NCBI GenBank assembly: GCA_030603365.1
Contig: JAUVXV010000003.1
Coordinates: forward strand, 248,001-312,000
Origin: Candidatus Heimdallarchaeota archaeon
Lineage (GTDB): Archaea; Asgardarchaeota; Heimdallarchaeia; Heimdallarchaeales; Heimdallarchaeaceae
Direction of reading: 5' to 3'
Length of the DNA: 64,000 nt
The position numbers and the translations under genes were made by a program. Under the pieces are notes generated by a model that saw only the letters and a list, made by a program, of their open reading frames with translations, did not search any database and was not told where the DNA came from. Below, piece after piece: positions 16,778 to 26,413 of the stretch (the first letter of the stretch is position 1; every line of letters begins with the position of its first letter).

Positions 16778-18388
16778 TTATTTCTTCTCTCTCTTGATTA
16801 ATTCTCTTTTTAAAACCTTTCCAGCAGCACTTAGCGGTAAATTATCGATGAATTCAAAGCTTTTGGGAATTTTATATTTTGTAAGAGATTGTTCAATGCA
16901 AAACTCTTTCATTTCATCTGGATTTGCTTTCTGTCCCTCTTTCAGCACTATGAAAGCTTTACCAATTTCTCCAAAATATTCATCGGGTATTGGAATAACT
17001 GCAGTCAATGAAACTTTTGGGTGTTTGTAAAGAACTTCTTCTACTTCTCGTGGATATACCTTTAATCCACCAGAAATAATGATGTCTTTCGATCTATCAA
17101 CAATGAAAAAATATCCTTCAGAATCAACATGAGCGATGTCCCCTGTTCTTAGCCAACCTTCTGGTGTGAAAACTTTTATGGATTCCATTCCCTTCCCCCA
17201 ATATCCTTTCATCACTTGAGGACCAGTTATAATTATCTCACCTTTTTCCCCTAACTTAATCTCTTCCAAGGTATCAGTATCAACAATTTTTGCAAAAGTA
17301 TCTGCTAAAGGTTGTCCTATAGAATTGACTTTAGATGCTCCATAAGGATTGATGTGAGTCACAGGACTGCATTCAGTTAATCCATAGCCTTCAGTAATTT
17401 CTACATCTGTTACTCTCTTAAATTCAGCATGAACCTCTTTTGGAAGTGCTGCACCACCAGAAACACATACCCTCAAGGATGCAGTGTTATATTCTGAGAT
17501 ATCCGCTCTCAAGAGAGCTACATACATAGTAGGAACACCGTAGAACGAAGTAGCTTTTTTCTCCTCAATAAGCTTAAGAATTGCTTTTGGATCAAATTTA
17601 GGTATTATAGCTATCTTTTCTCCCCGAAATAGAGGAGCAAAGAAACCACACTGTAAACCAAAACTGTGACACATAGGTAGAGCTGAAACTACAAGACCAG
17701 TATGTTCGGTAGGTATCTTATTTGCCCATTCATTAAATTGAAGAGCATTAGCAAGAACATTAGAATGTTTTAGCATTACAGCTTTTGCTGTTCCAGTTGT
17801 TCCACCAGTATAAAGTAAGAAAGCTATATCATCTTCTTTGCTTCTATTTTCAAGGAATTTTTCTTGTGATTCCATTATACTACTCATTATTACAAAATCA
17901 CATTCTGAGATTAGTTCTGATATTTTATGTTCTTCAAAATTATAGTCTGTAGCAACAATTTTTGCCTTAAATTGGTATTGACTTAGTACTTCCTTTATAT
18001 TCTGACAAAGCGTATCATTTGTAATAATTACCTTTGTTTCTGAGTCAGTTAGTTGAAAAGCTATTTCTTTCTGTGATAATCTGGGGTTGATTAATGTGAC
18101 TTTTGCACCTATTTGATATGCTGCAAATATGGAAACAACAAAACATATAGAATTTGGTAATAATATCGCTATTGTGTCATTAGCTTCAACAAAACTATCA
18201 TCAAAGAATTTTGCTAGTTTATTGGACATTTCGATTAGCTTGCTAGCTGTAAATTGTTGCTCCCCTTCTTCAAATAAAATTCGATTTTCTTCGAATTTTT
18301 TAGATAATTCAAGAAAATATCCATAAACAGAAAAATTTGGATATTCAATCTTCCAATTAGCTGGGTCGTTAACTTCTAATTTACTCAA
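16778..18388 (-). CDS. AMP-forming acyl-CoA synthetase (fatty-acid-CoA ligase type)
   Basis: A 536-residue adenylate-forming enzyme. It has the ATP loop YTGGTTGTAKAVML at about residue 193, GYGLTECSP (adenine/AMP binding), GWLRTGDIAH with the following hinge DRSKDIIISGG, and the C-terminal SAAGKVLKREL with the catalytic lysine of the adenylation half-reaction. The family activates carboxylic acids as acyl-AMP and then acyl-CoA; the motif spacing fits long- or medium-chain fatty acid ligases. Chain length cannot be read from the sequence. The start is TTG at 18388. It stands alone on its strand between a TPR gene and a divergent orphan. Confidence 0.92.
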   Translation of the reverse strand: MSKLEVNDPANWKIEYPNFSVYGYFLELSKKFEENRILFEEGEQQFTASKLIEMSNKLAKFFDDSFVEANDTIAILLPNSICFVVSIFAAYQIGAKVTLINPRLSQKEIAFQLTDSETKVIITNDTLCQNIKEVLSQYQFKAKIVATDYNFEEHKISELISECDFVIMSSIMESQEKFLENRSKEDDIAFLLYTGGTTGTAKAVMLKHSNVLANALQFNEWANKIPTEHTGLVVSALPMCHSFGLQCGFFAPLFRGEKIAIIPKFDPKAILKLIEEKKATSFYGVPTMYVALLRADISEYNTASLRVCVSGGAALPKEVHAEFKRVTDVEITEGYGLTECSPVTHINPYGASKVNSIGQPLADTFAKIVDTDTLEEIKLGEKGEIIITGPQVMKGYWGKGMESIKVFTPEGWLRTGDIAHVDSEGYFFIVDRSKDIIISGGLKVYPREVEEVLYKHPKVSLTAVIPIPDEYFGEIGKAFIVLKEGQKANPDEMKEFCIEQSLTKYKIPKSFEFIDNLPLSAAGKVLKRELIKREKK

Positions 18389-18516
18389 TTTAAGACACTA
18401 AAACACTTCTTAAACATGCATTAATGAAGTTTGTCACATCTACTACGAGGGGGATTTTTGTTTAAGCACAATGTTGATAAATTAATCTTCAACCTTGAAA
18501 GTATATTCTGAAGGTA

Positions 18517-21288
18517 ATGCAAGTGTCCTCAAATGATAATTCTGATTCTAAAAGAATCAAGAGTAGAAAGGAAAAGATTCTTATTACTGAGGATTATCTT
18601 GTTGACTTTTTCAAGAAATACGATGTCACATATACTTCCAATATCGAACAGCTAGCAATAAATCTTGCATTGAGAGGACAAAACGCATTAGCAAATAATG
18701 AGACTGAGCAAGCTCAAGAAATATGTGATCTACTACATGGATTAGCTATCCAATGGAAAGATAGTTTCATAAAAATGAAATCATATCTCCTGAAAGCTGA
18801 AATTGCAGGTTACAAGAACGAAGATAAAATCCCTCATTTAGAAAAAGCACTTTCATATGCTAAGAAAAATCATATCGAAGATGTTGAACTTGGAGTTAGA
18901 CTTCAATTAGCTTTTGAGAAATACAGAGTTAAAGATTATAAGGGAGTTTTAAAGGAATTAAAGATAATTGAAAAAAACCCAATAATAGTAGATGAGAACA
19001 AGAGAGTTATCTATGAACTAAGATCGAGAACATATTGGGAAACTGATGATTACGCAAAAGGGTTTGATGCAACTCTTGAATGGTATCACATTCTTAAAAC
19101 TTCTTTAACTGATATACATTCACTATTTATGTCAATAGTTTATCTTTTGACTGTAATTAGTTCTATATCCTTACATCATTCAGAAGAAAAAGTAAAGGAG
19201 ATTAAGACGGATATATCTTCATTTCTTGCTGAATTAGCATCCTCAGTACACCTTTTTTCACAACTATTACCTTATATTGATATATTATTTGCTAAATCTT
19301 TGAAGCTGGTTGAACCTAAGATTCTTCATAATTTTACTGATCTTATACTTCAAACAGCTAGATGGAATGATGAGGAAAAATATCTGTATCTGTGTCAAAA
19401 TCTAGCAGATGCTTATTCTGATATTGATGATTTTGAAAAAGCTATAGAAATCATGGATAAAGCTACACAATATACTAAAGAGAAAAAGTATTCAAAAATA
19501 GAAAAAATCATCCAGTATAAGAAAGTAGAATTTTCGAGTTTGATTTTCTATTTCATGAATTTTGATGCTCTATTTGACCCTTGGATGATTCAAAACGTAA
19601 TATTAAACAACAATGGTAAGCAAGAGGAATTATATCTAGAACCTCTTTCTTCTGGTGTTAATAATTTTCCTGCAACATCCTATTCGCAATTACTGAAGAT
19701 TATAGAAAAGGCAAGTACTAAATCCATAAAAGAAGAATCTTTAGAATTGATTGGACTAAATTCTGAAGAAGAGAGATGTTTTTTTGTATTGGATTTAGAG
19801 ATAGCAGAAGACAGAATCAAAATACTGATGAGAGAAGATTTCAACATCGAACCAGAAGATCAGAAAACCCTTCATTCTACACTTACCCCTTACTATTCTG
19901 TAATAGGTTTGATATCAGATACGAAGAAAGAGGCAATAACAGAAATAGAAGGAATTGAGGAAGTATTATTACGATTACAAAGAGCAATTAATTGTCCTGC
20001 TTCAAAAGCAATTATCTATCTTCCAAAAACAAAACCTCATTTAAATCTCTTCAAATTTTACTTACAAGAAGGTGGATTTAGGGATCTCAAAGTAAAAATG
20101 ATAGATACTGCAATGTCTTTAGGAAAGAAATATGAATTTGCAAAAAATAAAGATTTTCTACAGATTTTTCAAGCTGATCCTATAACAATTTTTGACTTAA
20201 CTTTGAGAGATTCAGAGAAATTACAACCTTTAACTAATCTTGTAAATCAAGCTTATAGTCTAAAAGTTTCCAATTCAACCCTTTCTAGATTTCTAAATGA
20301 AATGATGGGATTATTTCTTAAAAGAAGTGATACTAGATTTTGGAGAGATTTCTATTATCAGTATGCATGGTTACAAACTAGAGGAGTATACCTATCCTTG
20401 ACAAACAAGGATTTAGAAGAAAAGAATATTCTTGTAGAGAAAATCATGTCCTTCTCAAAACTATTAGAAGAACCAGATAAAATCTTAGAGGGTTTATATT
20501 TCAAAGCTTTTAATGGACTACTTGGGAAGAATGTTGAATCCAAACAATATATTGATCTCTTGAAAGAAAAATCACTCGAATTAGAAAATAACAAGTTTGA
20601 AATCATATCAAAAATATTGGTGAAACTTGAAAAAACAGATATTTCTGCAGAGGCTGATACTTTAGCGGAAATCCTCAATTCTTTCTGTGAATTGTGCGAG
20701 TATAGAGATTGGGATATAAGTCTAGAACTTTTCATCTATCTGTTAAGTAAACTTCCACAACTGACCACTTTATTTGAAATTTGTAAAGAAAGAGACATTA
20801 AAGATGCAGGGATTTATCTTTATCTGCACTTATCAAAGCACATGATAGGTGTAGAACATTATACTGAAGCAATTCAACTACTGTCTTTTATTATACGGGC
20901 TTTAAACCAGAGAAAAGAGAACTTTTTCTTCTCCAAGCAATCTTGGGATTATCTCTTTGTAACAGCAAACCAACATATTTACTCAATTTATGACAACTTG
21001 TCTTCCGAAGAAATAAAAGAATTCAACATTATTAGAGAAGAGCTATTGTCCAATATTCTGGAGAGAGAAGAGTGGATAGATGATCCGATTTTTCTGGCAG
21101 AGATACTCAAAGAATATGTTTCAATACTTCTCGATAAAACTGACTTTTCAATGGGTGAAAAATACTATCATTGGATTGAGCAACTAATGTTCTATTCTTG
21201 GGAGTTGTTTACCAACGAACTAAATTCTGATTTATTGCAAGAAATCAATGATTTGAAAAAGAGAATAGAAAGTCAACATTTTATCTAA
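18517..21288 (+). CDS. Large helical-repeat protein of unknown function
   Basis: A 923-residue protein not recognised as a named family. The first third (about 40-360) is a TPR-like alpha-solenoid: LAINLALRGQNALANNE, LSYAKKNHIEDVELGVRLQ and LADAYSDIDDFEKAIEIM fit TPR helix pairs. A middle part (about 380-560) is mixed alpha/beta. The last third is again all helical. No catalytic motif, metal site, signal peptide or membrane span is visible. AAGGTA immediately precedes the ATG. It precedes the winged-helix/C2H2 gene in the same direction with a 258-base gap, so probably a separate transcript. Likely a scaffold (inference). Confidence 0.75.
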   Translation: MQVSSNDNSDSKRIKSRKEKILITEDYLVDFFKKYDVTYTSNIEQLAINLALRGQNALANNETEQAQEICDLLHGLAIQWKDSFIKMKSYLLKAEIAGYKNEDKIPHLEKALSYAKKNHIEDVELGVRLQLAFEKYRVKDYKGVLKELKIIEKNPIIVDENKRVIYELRSRTYWETDDYAKGFDATLEWYHILKTSLTDIHSLFMSIVYLLTVISSISLHHSEEKVKEIKTDISSFLAELASSVHLFSQLLPYIDILFAKSLKLVEPKILHNFTDLILQTARWNDEEKYLYLCQNLADAYSDIDDFEKAIEIMDKATQYTKEKKYSKIEKIIQYKKVEFSSLIFYFMNFDALFDPWMIQNVILNNNGKQEELYLEPLSSGVNNFPATSYSQLLKIIEKASTKSIKEESLELIGLNSEEERCFFVLDLEIAEDRIKILMREDFNIEPEDQKTLHSTLTPYYSVIGLISDTKKEAITEIEGIEEVLLRLQRAINCPASKAIIYLPKTKPHLNLFKFYLQEGGFRDLKVKMIDTAMSLGKKYEFAKNKDFLQIFQADPITIFDLTLRDSEKLQPLTNLVNQAYSLKVSNSTLSRFLNEMMGLFLKRSDTRFWRDFYYQYAWLQTRGVYLSLTNKDLEEKNILVEKIMSFSKLLEEPDKILEGLYFKAFNGLLGKNVESKQYIDLLKEKSLELENNKFEIISKILVKLEKTDISAEADTLAEILNSFCELCEYRDWDISLELFIYLLSKLPQLTTLFEICKERDIKDAGIYLYLHLSKHMIGVEHYTEAIQLLSFIIRALNQRKENFFFSKQSWDYLFVTANQHIYSIYDNLSSEEIKEFNIIREELLSNILEREEWIDDPIFLAEILKEYVSILLDKTDFSMGEKYYHWIEQLMFYSWELFTNELNSDLLQEINDLKKRIESQHFI

Positions 21289-21380
21289 TCAGAGAAAAAT
21301 GAATTATTATTGATTTTGTTTAACTATTTTGTAAGGACGAAACTGAATTAGCATTACATTTAACAACCTCTTTCAAATTT

Positions 21381-21390
21381 CTTTATATAA
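21381..21390 (+). promoter_or_regulatory. Strong TATA-like box in a 258-base intergenic region
   Basis: CTTTATATAA is the best archaeal TATA match in the gap between the 923-residue and 868-residue genes, but it is 157 bases before the next ATG rather than about 26. Either the transcript has a leader of about 130 nt or a small RNA/peptide starts here (ATG at 21394 opens a 9-codon frame). Nothing else was recognised in 21289-21546. Confidence 0.4.
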
Positions 21391-21546
21391 GACATGATTA
21401 TTTGGCAGAATGAGGACTTCTAATTTACATTTGAGATAACAATAGCTAGTGTAATCCATAACAATATTTATGAATGGAATTCTGGTTTTGTAGTGTGTAA
21501 TATATTACCAAAAAGTACCCTAAATCTATACTTGGTGTGTTAATTA

Positions 21547-24153
21547 ATGTCTTCAGAACATGAAATAGCAATCATAACTGTTGGGTATAAGAATAGTCCA
21601 TTTGTAGAGGAAGTTCTGCGAAACGAGATTATTCCGTATTCTATCATAGCTAATAATACAAGTGATTTTCAGATCCATCATGCGGATCCATCAAAAATTT
21701 TGCATTATAGCTTAGAGTTTACCAATTTAATAGAAATGATTGCGAAAAAAAGTATGGATTCCTTAGCAGTTTTTGAGACATTAGGTCAGTTTTTTGATTT
21801 TTATAACCCATTACAGCTTTCAACTCTAAATTACTTAATATCTAAATATGCTACAAGTATAAAGCCTGAGATTAAAGATTACAGAAAAGCATGGAAACAA
21901 ATCACATCAGCTATATTCAATGAAGTTTTCATATACCCGTTGTTTGAGGAAACAAGAATCTTCCATATAAAAAAGGGAGCTGTAGAAGTTCCAGTGAGGC
22001 AATTTCTGATATCTGAAGATTTAGAAAGAAAGAAGGAAAATTCAAAGAACAATAATAAACAGAAAGAGCAAGAATTAGAAGAAATAACTGGAATTATTGA
22101 TCTTGAAGCTTGTTCAAAAATGAAAATATGTAATGAAACAGTTAAAAAAATAATCTCAGCTTCTGGAGTTATTATCATTCCAACTGATGTTGTATCATTA
22201 TACATTCTTTTTCAATCTGCAACATTCAAAGAGACTTTACAAAAAACTTCAGGAAAAATAGCCTTCATTTCTCCATTCTGGACAGAAGATGAACTTAATC
22301 CATTAGAAAAATTAATTCTGGAAAAAACAGATTTTGAACCCAGTTTAATTAACACTGTTAAACTTGTAAAAGATTATGTTGATGCAGTCATTATAGATGA
22401 TAAAGATACTGAACTGGTAGCAACTATAAGAGAAGAAGGAATCACTGTACTAGTCGAAGATTTACTACCTGAAAAACAAGGAACTGTCGAATTCTTAGAA
22501 ATGGTTCTCAAAACTATAGAACTATCATTGGATACAATTGCAATAGAACCAAAAGGATTAATTGAAGGACTAGGAGAAAAATTAGTTAATTTATTCAGAG
22601 TTAGAGAACCTAAACAAGAAGAAACTCAAATACTAGAAATAGCTGCATCTTCAGATGATCAAGACATTTTAGATAATTTGATTGATGAAATTCCAACAGA
22701 TCAGGAAATAGAGACAAAGGAACTCGATATACTAGATCTTGAACAAGAGACAATAATTGAATCAACAGCTCTTACTGACGAATTTGAAATGGAAGTAATT
22801 GATACACAGAAAGACATACCAACTATACCAACACCTCCTCCAAAAGATAGTAGTTCAGAAAATGATATTCTATTAACAAAAACTGAAGAACATTTTATAT
22901 TACCTGGGATTGACCAAATTACTCAATTTGATTTAGAAGAATTAGACTCACTAGATGTTGATGAACACATAATAACCTCATTCTTAGAAAGAGCTATGAC
23001 TTCAAATGCTGCGGGTCTGGAAGTAGTGTTTTCAGATTTGTTATCACTTCAAAATAACCCATTACTAATTGATAAAATCTATCAAACAATAATGAAGAAA
23101 TTAGTAAAAGTACGTGAGAATAATCCAGAAGAAAAGATTGCTGATATGATAACTTATCTATCTGCTCACAAACCTGAATATTATACTGAAAGGTTATTTT
23201 CTCTTTTAGAAGATACTATCAATTCTCAAACAGAAACCGAATTTAATCAAAATCTTAAAACAACATCTTTGGTTGTGAAAAGCTCTCTTTTGATAGTTGG
23301 AGAGATAATTGAAAAGTTCATCATCAAATATATTGATACTTCGGAAGTCTATCTGGAAGATAAATTAAGAAGGATGATTAATACCATTAGTTTAACCAAT
23401 ACAGATATGTTGCTTCTTTTCTCAAAGGTTCTGCTCAATATCTTTTCTATCGAAATATCAAAGGAAGAACAGAATGATGAAATTATAAACAGAATTGTAG
23501 CATTTATAACCATGTTTGATGGGTTGACTGCAAGTATAGCTCTTATAACACAGGATTCTGATGAAGTAAGAGAAAGTTTCTTAGAAGAAATTTCTGAATT
23601 ACAAATAAATATTCCTTTCAAAACAATGGTCTCAAATATAATTAATATCTATAATAACTCAACTTACGAGGAATTACTCAAGTCTCTCCATGGAAGAACT
23701 TTACCAGATTCAGTTGAGCTTGAAATGATGAAGAGCAAATATATTAGCAGTCTTTCTAAAGTAGGTTCCATTCCTCTTGAGCTTTTTGCTGGACAAGTTG
23801 GATTGTCAGTTGATAAAGCAGAAAAAATGATCTACGATATGATTCTAAAAGAAGAAATATCAGCAAGAATTGAATTAGCGAGTGGAAGATTATACATAGT
23901 TCAAGAAGGAAAAGAACCAATAACTGAAGAAGAAATTCCCGTATCAAAAGATACTCAGGAATCAGAGAAAGAAGATGAAATTGTTTTAGAAGATTTCCAA
24001 GAAACTAAAGAAAAGGAAAAAGAAATTACTGAAGATGAAATCGATGAAGAGGTCGTAAAAGAGACTGAACAATTTACCTGTTCTGAGTGTGATAAATCCT
24101 TCAAAACTAAAAGAGGATTAACTATGCATATCAACAGAATGCATAAAAAATAA
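21547..24153 (+). CDS. Large protein with C-terminal PCI/DDRGK-like winged helix and C2H2 zinc finger
   Basis: An 868-residue protein. Residues about 1-330 are mixed alpha/beta and unrecognised. About 335-450 is acidic and low-complexity, and about 455-720 is helical. Near 730-790 is a winged-helix unit (SIPLELFAGQVGLS, then a recognition helix and GRLYIV wing) that resembles the wHTH of DDRGK1/UFL1 and of PCI-domain proteins. An acidic linker leads to a classical TFIIIA-type C2H2 finger at 843-868, with C845, C848, H861 and H866 (CX2C-X12-HX4H). No membrane segment. The combination suggests a DNA/RNA- or protein-binding adaptor. The domain calls rest on pattern only; overall function is unknown. 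Confidence 0.7.
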   Translation: MSSEHEIAIITVGYKNSPFVEEVLRNEIIPYSIIANNTSDFQIHHADPSKILHYSLEFTNLIEMIAKKSMDSLAVFETLGQFFDFYNPLQLSTLNYLISKYATSIKPEIKDYRKAWKQITSAIFNEVFIYPLFEETRIFHIKKGAVEVPVRQFLISEDLERKKENSKNNNKQKEQELEEITGIIDLEACSKMKICNETVKKIISASGVIIIPTDVVSLYILFQSATFKETLQKTSGKIAFISPFWTEDELNPLEKLILEKTDFEPSLINTVKLVKDYVDAVIIDDKDTELVATIREEGITVLVEDLLPEKQGTVEFLEMVLKTIELSLDTIAIEPKGLIEGLGEKLVNLFRVREPKQEETQILEIAASSDDQDILDNLIDEIPTDQEIETKELDILDLEQETIIESTALTDEFEMEVIDTQKDIPTIPTPPPKDSSSENDILLTKTEEHFILPGIDQITQFDLEELDSLDVDEHIITSFLERAMTSNAAGLEVVFSDLLSLQNNPLLIDKIYQTIMKKLVKVRENNPEEKIADMITYLSAHKPEYYTERLFSLLEDTINSQTETEFNQNLKTTSLVVKSSLLIVGEIIEKFIIKYIDTSEVYLEDKLRRMINTISLTNTDMLLLFSKVLLNIFSIEISKEEQNDEIINRIVAFITMFDGLTASIALITQDSDEVRESFLEEISELQINIPFKTMVSNIINIYNNSTYEELLKSLHGRTLPDSVELEMMKSKYISSLSKVGSIPLELFAGQVGLSVDKAEKMIYDMILKEEISARIELASGRLYIVQEGKEPITEEEIPVSKDTQESEKEDEIVLEDFQETKEKEKEITEDEIDEEVVKETEQFTCSECDKSFKTKRGLTMHINRMHKK

Positions 24154-24263
24154 GGTGTTTAATTTTTTGTAAATGTTTTTAGTATTACTAAAAGCGATTC
24201 TTAAATTCAGAAATCGAACAGTCTAATCAATAGATTTAAAGAACATTTTTCTTTTATAGAACT

Positions 24264-25265
24264 ATGCTTATTTGTCTCTTCAAATTAGAGGAAGTTGGTC
24301 CTAACCTTGTAGAAATGGTTTTAGACAAAAATGTTGATTTCTCTCAAGATACTATCGATAAATTTACATTTTCAGGCTCAGTTACTTATTCTCTAATTTT
24401 CCAAGGTATGGTTACATTAGAAGATATGACTTCAGAACTATATGGGCCTTTTCCGTTTGCATTTTCCTCAGGTTTTGTTCAGTATGCTTTTTCGTTCATT
24501 GCTGATGATAAAACAATGGTTGATAAAAGAATGAAGGAAAAAACTCTTGGTTTATTAATTATGTTAGTTCCAGAAATGGTTTCAAAAGTTGATACTTTCA
24601 GAGAAGAGTTAGCTAAAGTTTTGCTTTATAAATTTCACAAAATTTACAAAATATCTCAAGTTAATGAAAAGTTCCTGAAGGAAATAATTTCTTCTTATAA
24701 TAAAATACTTCAAGATTTGTTGAGTTTTCAACAGGCAGATTTATTGTCAACACAGATTTTAGAATTTTTAGACACACCAGACACACCTAAGAAAAAGAAA
24801 ACTGTGACAAATATATCTATTATCTATCCCAACGAGTTTGTACCTAAAATTAAGAAGTATTATGCATCACTTCTTAGCTCTCTACCATACGAAGAATCTT
24901 TTTATTCGGAAGACAAAGCTCAGATTAAAACTCCAACTTATGAATTTAATTTTTTAAAAGATACCTTAGTGTCAGAGGAGTTCTTGAATTCTCAGAAAGC
25001 TATCATACTATTAGTAGATGTAAAAAACAAAAAATACAAAAATATATATGAAGTTACATCTAAGCTGAAAAATCCTTTGAAAATTGCTTTAGTAGTTTCT
25101 TTACCTGATAATATTCAGAAAGCTAGTACAGAATACGCTAAATTTTTCACTGGTTTACAGAGATATATTGGGAGTATGCCGTTTTTCTCTGCAAGTTTTA
25201 GTTCAAGATATGAATTCAAAACCAAGATGTTAGAAGCACTTTTCTGGACTATATCTCCAGAATGA
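24264..25265 (+). CDS. Longin-like domain fused to P-loop-less GTPase-like domain
   Basis: A 333-residue protein of two parts. Residues 1-165 have a longin/roadblock-like pattern with LYGPFPFAF and DDKTMVDKRM; the protein at 50499-51560 has matching YGPLPIP and KKDSLVVDPR, so the two N-termini look paralogous. Residues about 185-333 look like a small-GTPase fold in which the P-loop is missing: a first strand NISIIYP is not followed by GxxxxGK(S/T), AIILLVDVKN corresponds to the strand before switch-proximal helices, ALVVSLPDN stands where NKxD should be, and FFSASFSSRYEFKTKMLEAL mimics the G5 strand and last helix. A TATA box at 24233-24242 suggests a leaderless transcript. Confidence 0.55.
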   Translation: MLICLFKLEEVGPNLVEMVLDKNVDFSQDTIDKFTFSGSVTYSLIFQGMVTLEDMTSELYGPFPFAFSSGFVQYAFSFIADDKTMVDKRMKEKTLGLLIMLVPEMVSKVDTFREELAKVLLYKFHKIYKISQVNEKFLKEIISSYNKILQDLLSFQQADLLSTQILEFLDTPDTPKKKKTVTNISIIYPNEFVPKIKKYYASLLSSLPYEESFYSEDKAQIKTPTYEFNFLKDTLVSEEFLNSQKAIILLVDVKNKKYKNIYEVTSKLKNPLKIALVVSLPDNIQKASTEYAKFFTGLQRYIGSMPFFSASFSSRYEFKTKMLEALFWTISPE

Positions 25266-25271
25266 TACATT

Positions 25272-26378
25272 TTACCTTTCAAATTTTTGAATAGTTTTTT
25301 GAATTATAATTTTTTCGTTAACTTCAACACCTATGCCTGCATTCTGAGTAGGTACAGTTAATGTTCCATCTTCATTTAATTCAAATATGGGATTAATGAG
25401 ATAATCTTTATAGTAACGAGAACTCTCACTGATATCATTTGGAAATGAAAATGTATCTAAACTAGCTACAGCGACATTTTTTGCTCTTCCTATTCCTGTT
25501 TCAAGCATTCCTCCGCACCAAAGTGGTATATTAACTTCTTCTGCTAACTTGTGTATAAGTAAAGTTTCCGAAATTCCTCCTACTCTAGCAGGTTTGACAT
25601 TTATAATTTTACACGCATTAATCTCTACTGCTACTCGAGCATCATCAGCACTCTTAATGGATTCATCTAAGCAAATTGGAGTGGAAATCTCCTTTTGTAA
25701 TTTTGAATGATCAAAGATATCATAATACTGGAGAGGTTGTTCAATCATCATCAAATCAAATCTATCCATTGCAGTGAAAATATCCTTATCTTTTAATCTA
25801 TAAGCGCTATTTGCATCTACCATAAGTAGTAAATCAGGATGATGATCCCTAATCTGTTTCAGAACATCAACATCCCAACCTGGTTCAATTTTTATTTTTA
25901 CTCTTTGATAATTTCTATCTATTGCATGCTGTATTTTTTCTAAAAGAGTACTAACATCCTTTTGTATTCCTAAGGATATCCCAGATGGTATTGATTCTTT
26001 CTTTCCACCGATTAGATCTTGTAGGCTTTTATCATTTATTTTACCATACAAGTCCCATATAGCGTCTTCAACACAAGCTTTTGCCATTTGATTGCCTTTT
26101 ATTCTTTTGCTGATGTCTGGAAAATCAGAAGGGTGATTAATCTCAGTTTCCTTAATCCACTTAAATAAGAATTCAGAAATAATATGGATACAGGAGTTTA
26201 TAGTTTCACCAGAATACCATGGACCTTCCTCAGTCACACACTCGCCCCAAGCTTTCTTTCCGTCAGCTTCTAGACATACCAAAACAATGTCTCTTTCCTT
26301 TGTTTCTCCAAAACTTGTTCGAAAAGGATTCCTTAATTCCATTTTAATTTGATATAAGCTTGTTTTTTCAATTTTCAT
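25272..26378 (-). CDS. o-Succinylbenzoate synthase / N-succinylamino acid racemase family enzyme
   Basis: A 368-residue enolase-superfamily enzyme of the MenC type II/NSAR family. The catalytic KxK is K161-I-K163; metal ligands are D188 (VDAN), E213 (IEQP) and D238 (LDES); the second catalytic lysine is K262 (NVKPARVGG), followed by GGMLETGIGRA. These match NSAR/OSBS enzymes closely. No menaquinone genes are nearby, and the gene directly upstream encodes a GNAT as in the bacterial D-amino acid conversion clusters, so N-succinylamino acid racemase activity is the better guess. ATG at 26378 is chosen because GGAGG lies 8 bases upstream. It is the last gene of a four-gene operon. Confidence 0.85.
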   Translation of the reverse strand: MKIEKTSLYQIKMELRNPFRTSFGETKERDIVLVCLEADGKKAWGECVTEEGPWYSGETINSCIHIISEFLFKWIKETEINHPSDFPDISKRIKGNQMAKACVEDAIWDLYGKINDKSLQDLIGGKKESIPSGISLGIQKDVSTLLEKIQHAIDRNYQRVKIKIEPGWDVDVLKQIRDHHPDLLLMVDANSAYRLKDKDIFTAMDRFDLMMIEQPLQYYDIFDHSKLQKEISTPICLDESIKSADDARVAVEINACKIINVKPARVGGISETLLIHKLAEEVNIPLWCGGMLETGIGRAKNVAVASLDTFSFPNDISESSRYYKDYLINPIFELNEDGTLTVPTQNAGIGVEVNEKIIIQKTIQKFER

Positions 26379-26413
26379 ATTTTTTCCTCCAGACATAATT
26401 TTAATTGATTTGT

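Noticed and set aside
16699..18516. Acyl-CoA ligase and DegV as one fatty-acid operon
   Set aside because: The genes are about 39 kb apart; no shared promoter or orientation supports a link.
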